A stretch of 64,000 nucleotides of DNA from Xanthobacteraceae bacterium (lineage in GTDB: Bacteria > Pseudomonadota > Alphaproteobacteria > Rhizobiales > Xanthobacteraceae). The position numbers were made by a program, and so were the translations under genes. The notes under the pieces were generated by a model. The model saw only the letters and a program-made list of their open reading frames with translations, did not search any database and was not told where the DNA came from. The stretch covers positions 1 through 64,000 of the forward strand of contig JAIESR010000003.1 in the NCBI GenBank assembly GCA_019745775.1. Reading direction: 5' to 3'. The first letter of the stretch is position 1; each line of letters opens with the position of its first letter. Positions 1-9,090 of the stretch are shown here, piece after piece.

Positions 1-662
1 GCCTGCTCGATCTCTACCGCCACACCGATCCCGCGCTCGCGCGCGTGCTGGAGGAGCGCATGGGGCTCGCCGCCATCGCCGGCGCCGGCGGCATGAACCC
101 GCAGGGCGGGCCGAACGCGCAGCCGCGCGGCGCCGCCAATGCCGTGCGCGCCTATTTCGAGCTGTCGGCCGGCACCGCCGCGCGCTTCCTCGCGCGCGCC
201 GACGGGCCGCGCATCGGCGCGCTCGCCTTCGACGGCTGGGACACGCACGCCGCGCAAGGCGCGCTCGACGGGCGTCTCTCGGCGCTGCTCGGCGCGCTCG
301 ACGCCGCCATCGCCGCGATCGAGACCAACATGGGCGAGGCCTGGCGCGAGACCGTGGTCGTGGTGATCACCGAGTTCGGCCGCACCGCGCGCATCAACGG
401 CACCGAAGGCACCGACCACGGCACCGGCACGGTCGCGATCCTTGCCGGCGGCGCGCTCAAGGGCGGCCGCGTCGTCGCCGACTGGCCGGGCCTCGGCGAC
501 AGCGACCTGCACGAGAAGCGCGACCTGAAGCCGACCACCGACCTGCGCGCGGTGCTCAAGGGCCTGCTGCGCGATCACGTGCGCGTCGACGAGGCGGCGC
601 TTGCCGCCCGCGTCTTCCCCGATAGTGTGGCGGTGAAGCCGATGGCGGGGCTCTTGGCGTGA
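1..662 (+). CDS. DUF1501 family protein, C-terminal part
   Basis: The reading frame is open from the window edge (first full codon at 3) to TGA at 660-662, so the gene is cut at its 5' end and about 220 residues remain. The segment has the conserved end of DUF1501 proteins: a GWDTHAAQ motif, then VVVITEFGRTARINGTEGTDHGTG, whose Asp/His-rich core resembles the sulfatase/alkaline-phosphatase fold. Members are usually exported by Tat and often paired with a DUF1800 gene, which would lie upstream of this window. The enzymatic role of the family is not established. It is followed by a palindromic repeat, so it is probably the last gene of its operon. The family call is firm; any function would be a guess. 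Confidence 0.5.
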   Translation, partial: LLDLYRHTDPALARVLEERMGLAAIAGAGGMNPQGGPNAQPRGAANAVRAYFELSAGTAARFLARADGPRIGALAFDGWDTHAAQGALDGRLSALLGALDAAIAAIETNMGEAWRETVVVVITEFGRTARINGTEGTDHGTGTVAILAGGALKGGRVVADWPGLGDSDLHEKRDLKPTTDLRAVLKGLLRDHVRVDEAALAARVFPDSVAVKPMAGLLA

Positions 663-686
663 CGACGGAACCATGTAGTCGTAGTT

Positions 687-784
687 CGTAGGGTGGGTTG
701 AGCGCAGCGAAACCCACCATTCCTCCAAGCGATGGGTTTCGCTCTGCTCAACCCATCCTACGTTCTTCGCTTTGCCCACCCTAC
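687..784. repeat. palindromic intergenic repeat (GTAGGGTGGG family)
   Basis: An inverted repeat whose arms begin CGTAGGGTGGGTT and end AACCCATCCTACG (687-763), followed by a third partial arm CCCACCCTAC at 775-784. The same arm sequence recurs in the element at 3752-3924. It fills the gap between the DUF1501 gene and the small gene at 973; I see no gene in 663-972. Likely a REP/MITE-type dispersed element that may also end transcription. Confidence 0.5.
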
Positions 785-972
785 TGCTTCATCGCGCGTG
801 TGACCCCCATCACATCCTGTCCGGCCGTTCATCGCGCCGCCGCGCGCACGCGCGCATTTTCCTTATGCTATGCGGGTTCTCTGACCCTCGCTGAACCTTC
901 CGCCGCCGCCGTGAAACTAATCAGGGAGCTGGAACGTTATGTTCCGCAAGAGCACGATGTCGGAGGCGCGTC

Positions 973-1158
973 ATGCGCAAAAGGAAGCCCGAGCTGATTT
1001 CCGTCAGGATGGTCACCTGGCAGGAGAACCTTCAGATTTACGGCATCGTGACCGAATTCGACGACGGCGAGACCTACAGCGAGCCGTGGGGCTCGAAGGA
1101 AGATACCGAGCTTGCGGTGCTTATCCGCATGCAGGACATCCGCCGCCGCGTGAACTGA
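973..1158 (+). CDS. small hypothetical protein, 61 aa
   Basis: A 61-residue frame with ATG at 973 preceded by CGGAGG at about 960-965. The protein is mixed-charge (MRKRKPE at the start, then EFDDGETYSEPWGSKEDTE) and lacks a signal peptide or membrane segment. Its composition looks like a real protein, unlike the Arg/Ala-rich overlapping frame at 939-1202, which I treat as a shadow. I do not recognise the family. It stands alone between a repeat and the DUF4261 gene. Confidence 0.5.
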   Translation: MRKRKPELISVRMVTWQENLQIYGIVTEFDDGETYSEPWGSKEDTELAVLIRMQDIRRRVN

Positions 1159-1300
1159 TCGCCGCGGACCGACGTCGTCACGCTCTTGGGATGCCGCGCT
1201 GATGTTGGCGCGGCTTTCGCGTTTCCGCTCGCCTTGACAGCATCGATCGTCAGGCGCAATTCATATTGATGCTTTCCAAGTAATTGCCACGGTGAATTGC

Positions 1301-2077
1301 ATGGAAAACCCAGGCGCCCATGTCTTGCTCGACGCGCCGGTGAAATTGAGCGGTGCGCGAGTTTCCGCCGCGCTTGCCGAGCGCTATCCGGATGTTCCGG
1401 TCGTCGTTGGCGGCGATGAAGCGGGGATACTGCTGAATTTCTCCGGGCTGATGGTCATGCTCAGATATTTCGACGTAGCGCTCCCGCCGCTGTGGCCGTC
1501 GGAGATCGAGCGTGCCCGCCGTACGCGGTGGCCGGAGGCCGAGACGGCGTTCGATCGTCACAAAGCCCACATCATGATTTCGGTCGTGCATGGCGAAGAA
1601 TTCAGCCGTGTACGGCTTGCACGTGCGGTCAGCGCGGCCGTTGGCGCTGCCATCGACAGCGAGCCCGCTTGCAGCGCCGTACTCTGGGATAAGACCCTCA
1701 TTCATTCGGCGGCGGAGGCTGCCGAGCTCAGCCGTCCGGCATTCGAGGAGGACCTCTACGTCGGCACGCTGTGGATCGACCTCGATCCGTTCGAAGACAA
1801 GAGGACGGCCACATCCGGCGTGATTACCGTGGGCCTGAGAAATTTCATTGGTCGCGAGATCGAGATGGAGGGGCGCGACGAAGACTGGAACTTGCTGCAA
1901 CATACGGCGGGAAATCTGGCGCTGTATTTTCTGGGAGACGGAGTTGAGGTCGAAGACGGTGAAACGTTCAGCAACCCTGATTACGAGGACGTCAAGATTC
2001 CGATGCACTTCCGGGATTCGCCGCGCTACGAGGGCGTGCCGGTCATCGCCATAACGCTGCCGCCTCCAAGGGGCTGA
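1301..2077 (+). CDS. DUF4261 domain-containing protein
   Basis: A 258-residue cytosolic protein (start ATG at 1301; a GTG nine bases earlier is also possible and neither has a clear Shine-Dalgarno). It begins with the HVLLDAPVKLSG strand typical of DUF4261 and carries the family's later blocks: WDKTLIHSA in the middle, LYVGTLWIDLDPF, and a C-terminal TAGNLALYFLGDGVEVEDGETF region. There is no signal peptide or transmembrane segment. DUF4261 proteins have no established activity; some related proteins occur near secretion or immunity genes, but nothing here supports such a role. It is a single-gene unit followed by a 500-bp regulatory and repeat region. Confidence 0.5.
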   Translation: MENPGAHVLLDAPVKLSGARVSAALAERYPDVPVVVGGDEAGILLNFSGLMVMLRYFDVALPPLWPSEIERARRTRWPEAETAFDRHKAHIMISVVHGEEFSRVRLARAVSAAVGAAIDSEPACSAVLWDKTLIHSAAEAAELSRPAFEEDLYVGTLWIDLDPFEDKRTATSGVITVGLRNFIGREIEMEGRDEDWNLLQHTAGNLALYFLGDGVEVEDGETFSNPDYEDVKIPMHFRDSPRYEGVPVIAITLPPPRG

Positions 2078-2323
2078 TCGGCGGCGTTTCGCCATCAACA
2101 GCAACATTAATTTTTTGAGCATAGCGTTCGCGGAAGTGCCCGCCGATCGGGCCGAAGTGCCGATCGCTATGAACAGCGTTGTCATCAGCGCGCGATCTTT
2201 CGTTGACACCGTGTTGATCTATGGCACGGTGACGACGTTCCGTCCGCCGCGGGTACTTATCGCCAGGCATTGCTTAAGCAGGACGGGATGCGGCGTCGCG
2301 CGAGTCCGTGCATGCGAAATTCT

Positions 2324-2411
2324 CGTAGCCCGGGTTGGGCGTCAGCGAAGCCCGGGAGCAGCAAGCTGGCAGGGCGGTCCCGGATTTCGCTGCGCTCAAT
2401 CCAGGCTACCT
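2324..2411. repeat. palindromic intergenic repeat (GTAGCCCGGG family)
   Basis: Arms CGTAGCCCGGGTTGGGCG and TGCGCTCAATCCAGGCTACC form an imperfect inverted repeat, with internal CAGCGAAGCCCGGG and CCCGGATTTCGCTG pairing as well. This is the usual form of dispersed palindromic repeats in this bacterial group. The flanking gap 2078-2579 holds no gene I can support; its 3' part carries the heptamer array described next. Confidence 0.5.
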
Positions 2412-2445
2412 CGCGGCGATGGAATCCGAGAACAGTGGTAAGTGG

Positions 2446-2556
2446 TGTAAGAATGTAAGATTGGACGGCCAAGCAATTGATCGAACGAATGAATTACCCA
2501 ATTTTTCGATCTTACACCGGTCCTCCGGACCTGTAAGAATCCCCGGACCTGTAAGA
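2446..2556. promoter_or_regulatory. array of TGTAAGA heptamers upstream of the tartrate dehydratase gene
   Basis: TGTAAGA occurs on the top strand at 2446, 2454, 2532 and 2550 and once inverted (TCTTACA) at 2510-2516. The copies at 2532 and 2550 lie in a 14-bp perfect direct repeat (CCGGACCTGTAAGA, 2525-2538 and 2543-2556), and the inverted copy shares the longer form TGTAAGATCG with the copy at 2550. The region is less GC-rich than its surroundings and ends 24 bp before the GTG of the dehydratase gene. I infer an operator array for an unseen regulator. Confidence 0.5.
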
Positions 2557-2579
2557 TCGAGCAAGATCGAGAGACCACG

Positions 2580-3749
2580 GTGCGCATTGTCGACATCCGC
2601 GAGACCGCGATCCCCCTGAAATCGTCGCTCGCCAATTCGAGCTTCGATTTCTCCGAGATGACGACGTCGGTGGTGGCGGTCATCACCGACGTGGTGCGCG
2701 ACGGCAAGCCGGTCGCGGGCTTCGCCTTCAACTCGACCGGGCGCTACGCCTGCGGCGCGCAGATGCGCGACCGCTTCATTCCGCGCCTCCGCGCCGCCAG
2801 GCCGGAAACGCTGCTCGATGCCGGCGGCAATCTCGATCCGGAAAAGATCCTCGCCTGCATGATGCAGCGGGAGAAGGCGGGCGGGCACAGCGAGCGCTCG
2901 ATCGCGATCGGCACCATCGAGGTGGCGGTGTGGGACGCGCTCGCCAAGATTCTCGGCAAGCCGCTGCACGCCCTGCTGGCGGAGCGCTTCAACGGCGGCA
3001 AGGTCGCCGGCAAAGTGTTCTGCTATGTCGGCGGCGGCTGGTACTGGCCGGGCCAGACCATCCGCGACCTGCAGGACGAGATGCGCCGCCATCTCGACGC
3101 CGGCTACACCATGGTCAAGATGAAGGTCGGCGGCATGGCGCTCGCCGACGACGAAAAGCGCGTCGAGGCGGTGAAGTCGATCCTGCCGCCGCATGCCGAG
3201 CTTGCGGTCGACGCCAATTGCAAGTTCGGCCGCGACGAGGCGCTGGCCTACGCGAAGATGCTGGCGCCGTTCGGCCTGCGCTGGTTCGAGGAGCCGTGCG
3301 ATCCGCTCGACTACGCGCTGCTTGCGGAGATCGCCGGCGTCTATGCCGGCCCGCTTTCGACCGGCGAGAATCTGTTCTCGACGCCGGACGTCGAGAACCT
3401 GGTGCGCTTCGGCGGCCTGAAAGCGTCGCGCCGCGACGTGATCCAGGTCGACCCGCCGCAAGCCTACGGCATCGCGCAATATGCCCGCACGCTTGCGATG
3501 CTCGCGCGCCATCGATGGCCACGCAGCCTGTTGTTTCCGCACGGCGGCAACCAGATGTCGCTCGCGATCGCGGCCGGCTTCGGCCTCGGCGGCGCGGAAT
3601 CCTATCCCGGCGTGTTCGGCGACTTCGGCGGCTTCGCCGACGACGCCAGGATCGAGAACGGATTCATCTCGCTGTCGGATCGCCCGGGCATCGGCTTCGA
3701 AGGGCAGGCCGCGCTCTACCGCATCATGCGCGAACTGGTGGAGGGGTAG
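2580..3749 (+). CDS. tarD: D(-)-tartrate dehydratase-like enolase-superfamily enzyme
   Basis: A 389-residue member of the mandelate racemase/muconate lactonizing group. It closely resembles the characterised Bradyrhizobium D-tartrate dehydratase (TarD), which converts D-tartrate to oxaloacetate and water, in length and in the N-terminal blocks MTTSVVAVITDVV, GGHSERS and IGTIEVAVWDA. Catalytic elements are present: K180-M-K182, metal ligands D211 (VDAN), E237 (FEEP) and E263 (TGEN), and the base H321 in PHGGNQMS. The start is GTG at 2580, with no strong ribosome site. It is cytosolic. Downstream genes are separated by a 173-bp repeat and encode two secreted binding proteins, so a shared uptake pathway is possible but unproven. 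Related acid-sugar dehydratases share these residues, so the substrate is probable, not certain. Confidence 0.5.
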   Translation: MRIVDIRETAIPLKSSLANSSFDFSEMTTSVVAVITDVVRDGKPVAGFAFNSTGRYACGAQMRDRFIPRLRAARPETLLDAGGNLDPEKILACMMQREKAGGHSERSIAIGTIEVAVWDALAKILGKPLHALLAERFNGGKVAGKVFCYVGGGWYWPGQTIRDLQDEMRRHLDAGYTMVKMKVGGMALADDEKRVEAVKSILPPHAELAVDANCKFGRDEALAYAKMLAPFGLRWFEEPCDPLDYALLAEIAGVYAGPLSTGENLFSTPDVENLVRFGGLKASRRDVIQVDPPQAYGIAQYARTLAMLARHRWPRSLLFPHGGNQMSLAIAAGFGLGGAESYPGVFGDFGGFADDARIENGFISLSDRPGIGFEGQAALYRIMRELVEG

Positions 3750-3751
3750 GG

Positions 3752-3924
3752 GAAGCGTAGGGTGGGTTAGCGCGGCCCACGGTCATGATTTGATTGGATG
3801 ACAGCAGACCCGCGCGTAACCCACCGGCTCGCCGCACTGCAAGATTTTCGTGGTGGGTTACGCGCGGCGCAAGGTTTGTCTTCACCTGCCGAGCCAGGGG
3901 CCGCGCTAACCCACCCTACGCTTC
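3752..3924. repeat. 173-bp MITE-like element with 26-bp perfect terminal inverted repeats
   Basis: The first 26 bases (3752-3777, beginning GAAGCGTAGGGTGGG) are the exact reverse complement of the last 26 (3899-3924). A second nested inverted pair lies inside: CCGCGCGTAACCCACC near 3810-3825 and GGTGGGTTACGCGCGG at 3852-3867. No coding capacity is evident. The arms match the shorter repeat at 687-784. It starts two bases after the dehydratase stop codon. Confidence 0.5.
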
Positions 3925-3994
3925 CTGGCGAGGAGTTGGAAAAGAGACTAGGATCGCAACTGCAACAAAGAAAACGACAAACGGGGAGGTCGCC

Positions 3995-4753
3995 ATGAAA
4001 GTCACGGCACACGTGATGGCCACGCTGCTCGCCTGCGTGGCGGGCAGTGGGATTTCGACAGCAGCCGAGCTCATCATTCTTCCGAGCCAGGGCAATGCGC
4101 CCGGCGTGGCCGAGCTCGCCGCGGGCTTTGCGCGCGCGAGCGGGCACAAGGTGACGATCGTCAACGAGGCCGGCGCCGCGCTCGAGCAGCGGCTCGCCAA
4201 CGGTCCCGCCGACCTGATCATGGGCGGGCCTGAGGCGATCGAGGGTCTCACCAAGAAGGGCAGGGTGATCGCGGGCAGCGGGACGCCGTACATGCTGGCC
4301 GGGCTCGGCGTGTCGGTGCGCGCCGGGGCGCCCAAGCCCGATATCGCGACGGTCGAGGCCTATACCAGGACGCTGCTGGCGGCGAAATCGATCGGCTACT
4401 CCAGCGGCTGCAGCGGTCAGCATGTCGCCGATGGGATCGCGCAGCTTGGCCTGACCGAGAAGCTGAAGCCCAAGGTCACCGTGACGACGGGCGGCAAGGG
4501 GCCGGTCACCCTCTATCTGGCGCGCGGCGATTTCGAGCTCGGCATCCAGCAGGTGAACATCATGGTCGGCGCGCCCGGCACCGATTTCGTCGGACCGGTG
4601 CCCGCCGGCATCGACAAGCCGTGCCCCAACAGCGTGGCCATCGCCACCGTGTCGAAGGAGCCGGACGCCGCGCGCGCGATGATCAGGTTCATGACCTCGC
4701 CGGCGGCGGCGCCGCTGCTGCGCAAGGCCAACGAAATTCCGGCCAGGAGCTGA
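3995..4753 (+). CDS. periplasmic substrate-binding protein, ModA-like type 2 fold (first of a tandem pair)
   Basis: 252 residues from ATG 3995, chosen because GGGGAGG lies seven bases upstream and the protein then opens with a signal peptide (about residues 1-25, cleavage near ISTAA/EL). The mature part has features of the molybdate/extracellular solute-binding class: LPSQGNAPGVAELAAGFARASGHKV, then NGPADLIMGGPEAIEGL and a C-terminal FMTSPAAAPLLRK, common in ModA-like proteins. The next gene is a paralogue two bases after this stop codon. No ABC permease or ATPase is adjacent, so the ligand and partner are unknown. In related soil bacteria such orphan ModA-like proteins are abundant. Confidence 0.5.
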   Translation: MKVTAHVMATLLACVAGSGISTAAELIILPSQGNAPGVAELAAGFARASGHKVTIVNEAGAALEQRLANGPADLIMGGPEAIEGLTKKGRVIAGSGTPYMLAGLGVSVRAGAPKPDIATVEAYTRTLLAAKSIGYSSGCSGQHVADGIAQLGLTEKLKPKVTVTTGGKGPVTLYLARGDFELGIQQVNIMVGAPGTDFVGPVPAGIDKPCPNSVAIATVSKEPDAARAMIRFMTSPAAAPLLRKANEIPARS

Positions 4754-4755
4754 CA

Positions 4756-5517
4756 ATGAAAGGCTGGGCGAGGGTCGCGGGTGTGATAGGGGCGGGCGGG
4801 TTCTTGTGCGTTGGAGGGGCCGCGGTGGCTGCCGAGATCACGATCTTCACCTCGATGGGCTCGCTCTCGGGCGTGACCGACCTCGCCGCGGCCTACGAGA
4901 AGCTGAGCGGCCATAAGGTCGTGGTCGCCGCCCGCATCGGCCCGGCGCTGCCGAAGGCGCTCGCCGGCAATGAGCCCGGCGACATCATCGCCAACTTCAG
5001 CAACGCCTTCGACGGCCTGATCAAGCAGGGCAAGGTCATGCCCGGCAGCGTGGTCGCGTTCGCGCGCGCCGGCGTCGGCGTCGCGATCAGGAAGGGCGCG
5101 CCGAAGCCGGACATCGGCACCGTCGAGGCCTACCGGGAGACCATGCTGAAGGCGAAGTCGATCGGCTACTCGAAAAGCGGCAGCGGGGTGATCGCGGAGC
5201 GCGGCCTCAAGGAGCTCGGCATCTTCGATCAGGTGAAGGACAAGGTGCGCTATCTCGAAGGCACGCCGGTCGCGGTGTTCGTCGCCAAGGGCGAGGTCGA
5301 GATCGGCATGCAGCAGTCGAACGCGATCGCGCCGGTCGAAGGCGCCGAATATGCCGGGCCGCTGCCGGGCAGGCTCCAGGAGTTCATCCATTTCTCCGCC
5401 GGGTTGCTCACCATCTCGAAGGAGCCGGACGTCGCGCGCGCGTTCATGCAGTTCATGGCCTCGCCGGCGGCCGCCCCGATATTGCGCAAGGGCGCGATGG
5501 AGCCGCCGCAAGGGTAA
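4756..5517 (+). CDS. periplasmic substrate-binding protein, ModA-like (second of a tandem pair)
   Basis: 253 residues from ATG 4756, with CAGGAG just upstream inside the previous gene's end, so the two genes are co-translated. A signal peptide covers about residues 1-26 (AAVAA/EIT). It shares a plan with its neighbour: TSMGSLSGVTDLAAAYEKLSGHKV, GAPKPDIGTVEAYRETMLKAKSIGYS, and the ending FMASPAAAPILRK, so the pair arose by duplication. The putative ligand loops differ between them, which suggests divergent ligands or capture of two forms of one ligand. No transport membrane partner is present nearby. Confidence 0.5.
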   Translation: MKGWARVAGVIGAGGFLCVGGAAVAAEITIFTSMGSLSGVTDLAAAYEKLSGHKVVVAARIGPALPKALAGNEPGDIIANFSNAFDGLIKQGKVMPGSVVAFARAGVGVAIRKGAPKPDIGTVEAYRETMLKAKSIGYSKSGSGVIAERGLKELGIFDQVKDKVRYLEGTPVAVFVAKGEVEIGMQQSNAIAPVEGAEYAGPLPGRLQEFIHFSAGLLTISKEPDVARAFMQFMASPAAAPILRKGAMEPPQG

Positions 5518-5537
5518 CAATTTGCGATGATCGCCGT

Positions 5538-5636
5538 TATGTCCGCGTCATGGCCGGGCTTGTCCCGGCCATCCACGTCTTTGAGCCCGCCGGAACTTAA
5601 GGCGTGGATGCCCGCGACAAGCGCGGGCATGACGGA
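5538..5636. repeat. palindromic intergenic repeat (GGCCGGGCTTGTCCCGGCC family)
   Basis: Two palindromic hairpins: GGCCGGGCTTGTCCCGGCC near 5552-5570 and GCCCGCGACAAGCGCGGGC near 5610-5628, framed by GTCATG at the left and CATGAC at the right. A second copy of the same family is at 34447-34532. It sits between two converging genes. Confidence 0.5.
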
Positions 5637-5660
5637 TCAAACACCGGGCACGTCGAAGGA

Positions 5661-6032
5661 TCAAACGATGTTGCGCGTGCGCTCGAACAGCCGCACGAGG
5701 TCGCCGGCGTCGCGGGCGGTGAGCGCGAGCCGGGTGAACAGCGACAACGGCCGCTCCACCGAATCGGCGGAGTCGTCCTGGTGCTTCTTGGCGCGCGGCA
5801 GCGGGGGCAGCAGTTTGGGATCGCGCCTGAGCACGTCGAGCAGCTGCTTCGCCAGGAGTTCGTTGGCGCCGAACAGGCAGCGGCCCGGGATCATGCCGAA
5901 CAGGTGCAGCATGTGCACGGCAAAGCCGTTCGGCACGATGGTCAGGAGCACGCGCTCGCCGGACCCCAGGGTGAGGTTGGCGAGCGCGCGATCCCCGAAG
6001 TCGAAATATTTGTGCAGGACCGGCTCGGACAT
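5661..6032 (-). CDS. hypothetical protein, 123 aa
   Basis: The likely start is ATG at 6032 (MSEPVLHKYFDFGD), since upstream codons are Pro/Arg-rich and read through the ABC gene's terminal sequence. The protein has a hydrophobic mid-section (RVLLTIVPNGFAVHMLHLFGMIPG) but no clear membrane helix, then a basic Pro-rich part (LLPPLPRAKKHQDD) and a helical C-terminus. I do not recognise the family. It lies 13 bases downstream of the ABC exporter stop, in the same direction, so it may be co-transcribed with it. Confidence 0.5.
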   Translation of the reverse strand: MSEPVLHKYFDFGDRALANLTLGSGERVLLTIVPNGFAVHMLHLFGMIPGRCLFGANELLAKQLLDVLRRDPKLLPPLPRAKKHQDDSADSVERPLSLFTRLALTARDAGDLVRLFERTRNIV

Positions 6033-6045
6033 GACGCGCGTAGGA

Positions 6046-7923
<1,878 letters not shown>

Positions 7924-8058
7924 GGCAGTCTCTTGAGCGCAAATAGCGGCGCGCCCCGACAGGCGCCCTGGTGGAGCGCCGCGTGGCACGACCCGATCTT
8001 GTTGCCGGAACGGGCGGTGCGGATACCGGCCGTTCATGACGGGAGTATGGCGGCAGCG

Positions 8059-8742
8059 TTATCCGGTTCCGAGGATGTTGTCGGCCCAGGCGGCAAGCCG
8101 GTTCAGCAGTTCGGCGCGAACCTCCGGGTCTTTCCGCCCGGTCTTTGCCGGCACATGAAAGGAATGATCGGCGTCGGGAAAAATCTCCAACGTCGCGCGC
8201 TTGCCGAGCGCTTTGCAGACCGGCTCGAGCTCAACGAGCATCGCGAGCTGGTCGCGCGAACCTTGCAGGAACAGCATCGGAATGTGCACGTCGGCAAGAT
8301 GCGCGGCGCGATCCTGCGACGGGCGCCCGGCCGGATGCAGCGGGAATCCCAGGAACGCGAGGCCACGCACGCCGGGCAAAGCGCGCGCCGCCTGTGCCTG
8401 CGAGGTCATGCGGCCGCCGAACGACTTGCCGCCGGCGATCAGCGGCAGCTTCGGCAGCTGCCGCGCCGCCTCGGCGACCGCGGCGCGCACGGCCGGATGC
8501 GCGACCTTGGGCGGATCGGGCCGCTTGCCGCCTTTCTCCATGTAGGGGAATTGGTAGCGCAAGGTCGCGATGCCGCGCTCCGCGAGCTCGTTCGCGACCG
8601 CCGCCATAAAGGCGTGCTTCATGCCGGCGCCGGCGCCATGCGCCAGCACATAGCAGGCGCGCGCATCCTTCGGCACCTGCAACAGGCCGGAGAGGCGCGT
8701 GCTGTCGTCGAGCGTGATGGTGATGGGCTTGGCGTCGGTCAC
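8059..8742 (-). CDS. alpha/beta hydrolase, KANL3/Tex30-like (COG3571 type)
   Basis: About 227 residues if started at the GTG at 8742 (VTDAKPITITL); an ATG at 8781 would add 13 residues but runs into the divergent gene's leader. The fold is clear: ACYVLAHGAGAGMKH forms the oxyanion region, GKSFGGRM is the nucleophile elbow with Ser, LQGSRDQ supplies the acid region, and PDADHSF the histidine. There is no signal peptide, so it is cytosolic. This family is predicted to hydrolyse small esters or thioesters, but no substrate is known. It lies between two ABC exporters on the same strand, 135 bases upstream of copy 1. Confidence 0.5.
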   Translation of the reverse strand: MTDAKPITITLDDSTRLSGLLQVPKDARACYVLAHGAGAGMKHAFMAAVANELAERGIATLRYQFPYMEKGGKRPDPPKVAHPAVRAAVAEAARQLPKLPLIAGGKSFGGRMTSQAQAARALPGVRGLAFLGFPLHPAGRPSQDRAAHLADVHIPMLFLQGSRDQLAMLVELEPVCKALGKRATLEIFPDADHSFHVPAKTGRKDPEVRAELLNRLAAWADNILGTG

Positions 8743-8808
8743 GGGGGGGTTCTCATGCCACGGGGAGCGACTACATATCATCGCCGCGTAACCGAGGATA
8801 ACGAAACG

Positions 8809-9090
8809 ATGTGCCGGAACATTCGTACGCTGTTCAATTTCGCGCCGCCTGCCACCGACGACGAGATCCGCGCCGCCGCGCTGCAATTCGTGCGCAAGCT
8901 CAGCGGCTACACCCGTCCCGCCAAGCACAACGAGGCGGCGTTCGCGCGCGGCGTCGACGAGGTCGCGGCGGCGGCGAGCCGGCTGCTGACCTCGCTGGAG
9001 ACCACGAGCCCGCCGCGTGACCGCGACGTCGAGGCCGAGAAGGCGAAGGCGCGCGCGAAGGCACGCTTCGCCCAGGCGGCACGCGCGTGA
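8809..9090 (+). CDS. DUF2277 domain-containing protein
   Basis: 93 residues from ATG 8809. The opening MCRNIRTLFNFAPPATDDEIRAAALQFVRK is the hallmark of DUF2277, a short family common in bacteria with no assigned function. The C-terminus is a charged Lys/Ala/Arg tail (EAEKAKARAKARFAQ). It is divergent from the hydrolase gene (the two starts are 66 bases apart), and its stop codon touches the stop of ABC exporter copy 2. The family call is near certain; the role is unknown. Confidence 0.5.
   Translation: MCRNIRTLFNFAPPATDDEIRAAALQFVRKLSGYTRPAKHNEAAFARGVDEVAAAASRLLTSLETTSPPRDRDVEAEKAKARAKARFAQAARA

Noticed and set aside
939-1202. An 87-codon frame overlapping the small gene at 973
   Set aside because: Arg/His-rich composition typical of a frame shadow; the 61-residue frame has the ribosome site and a normal composition.
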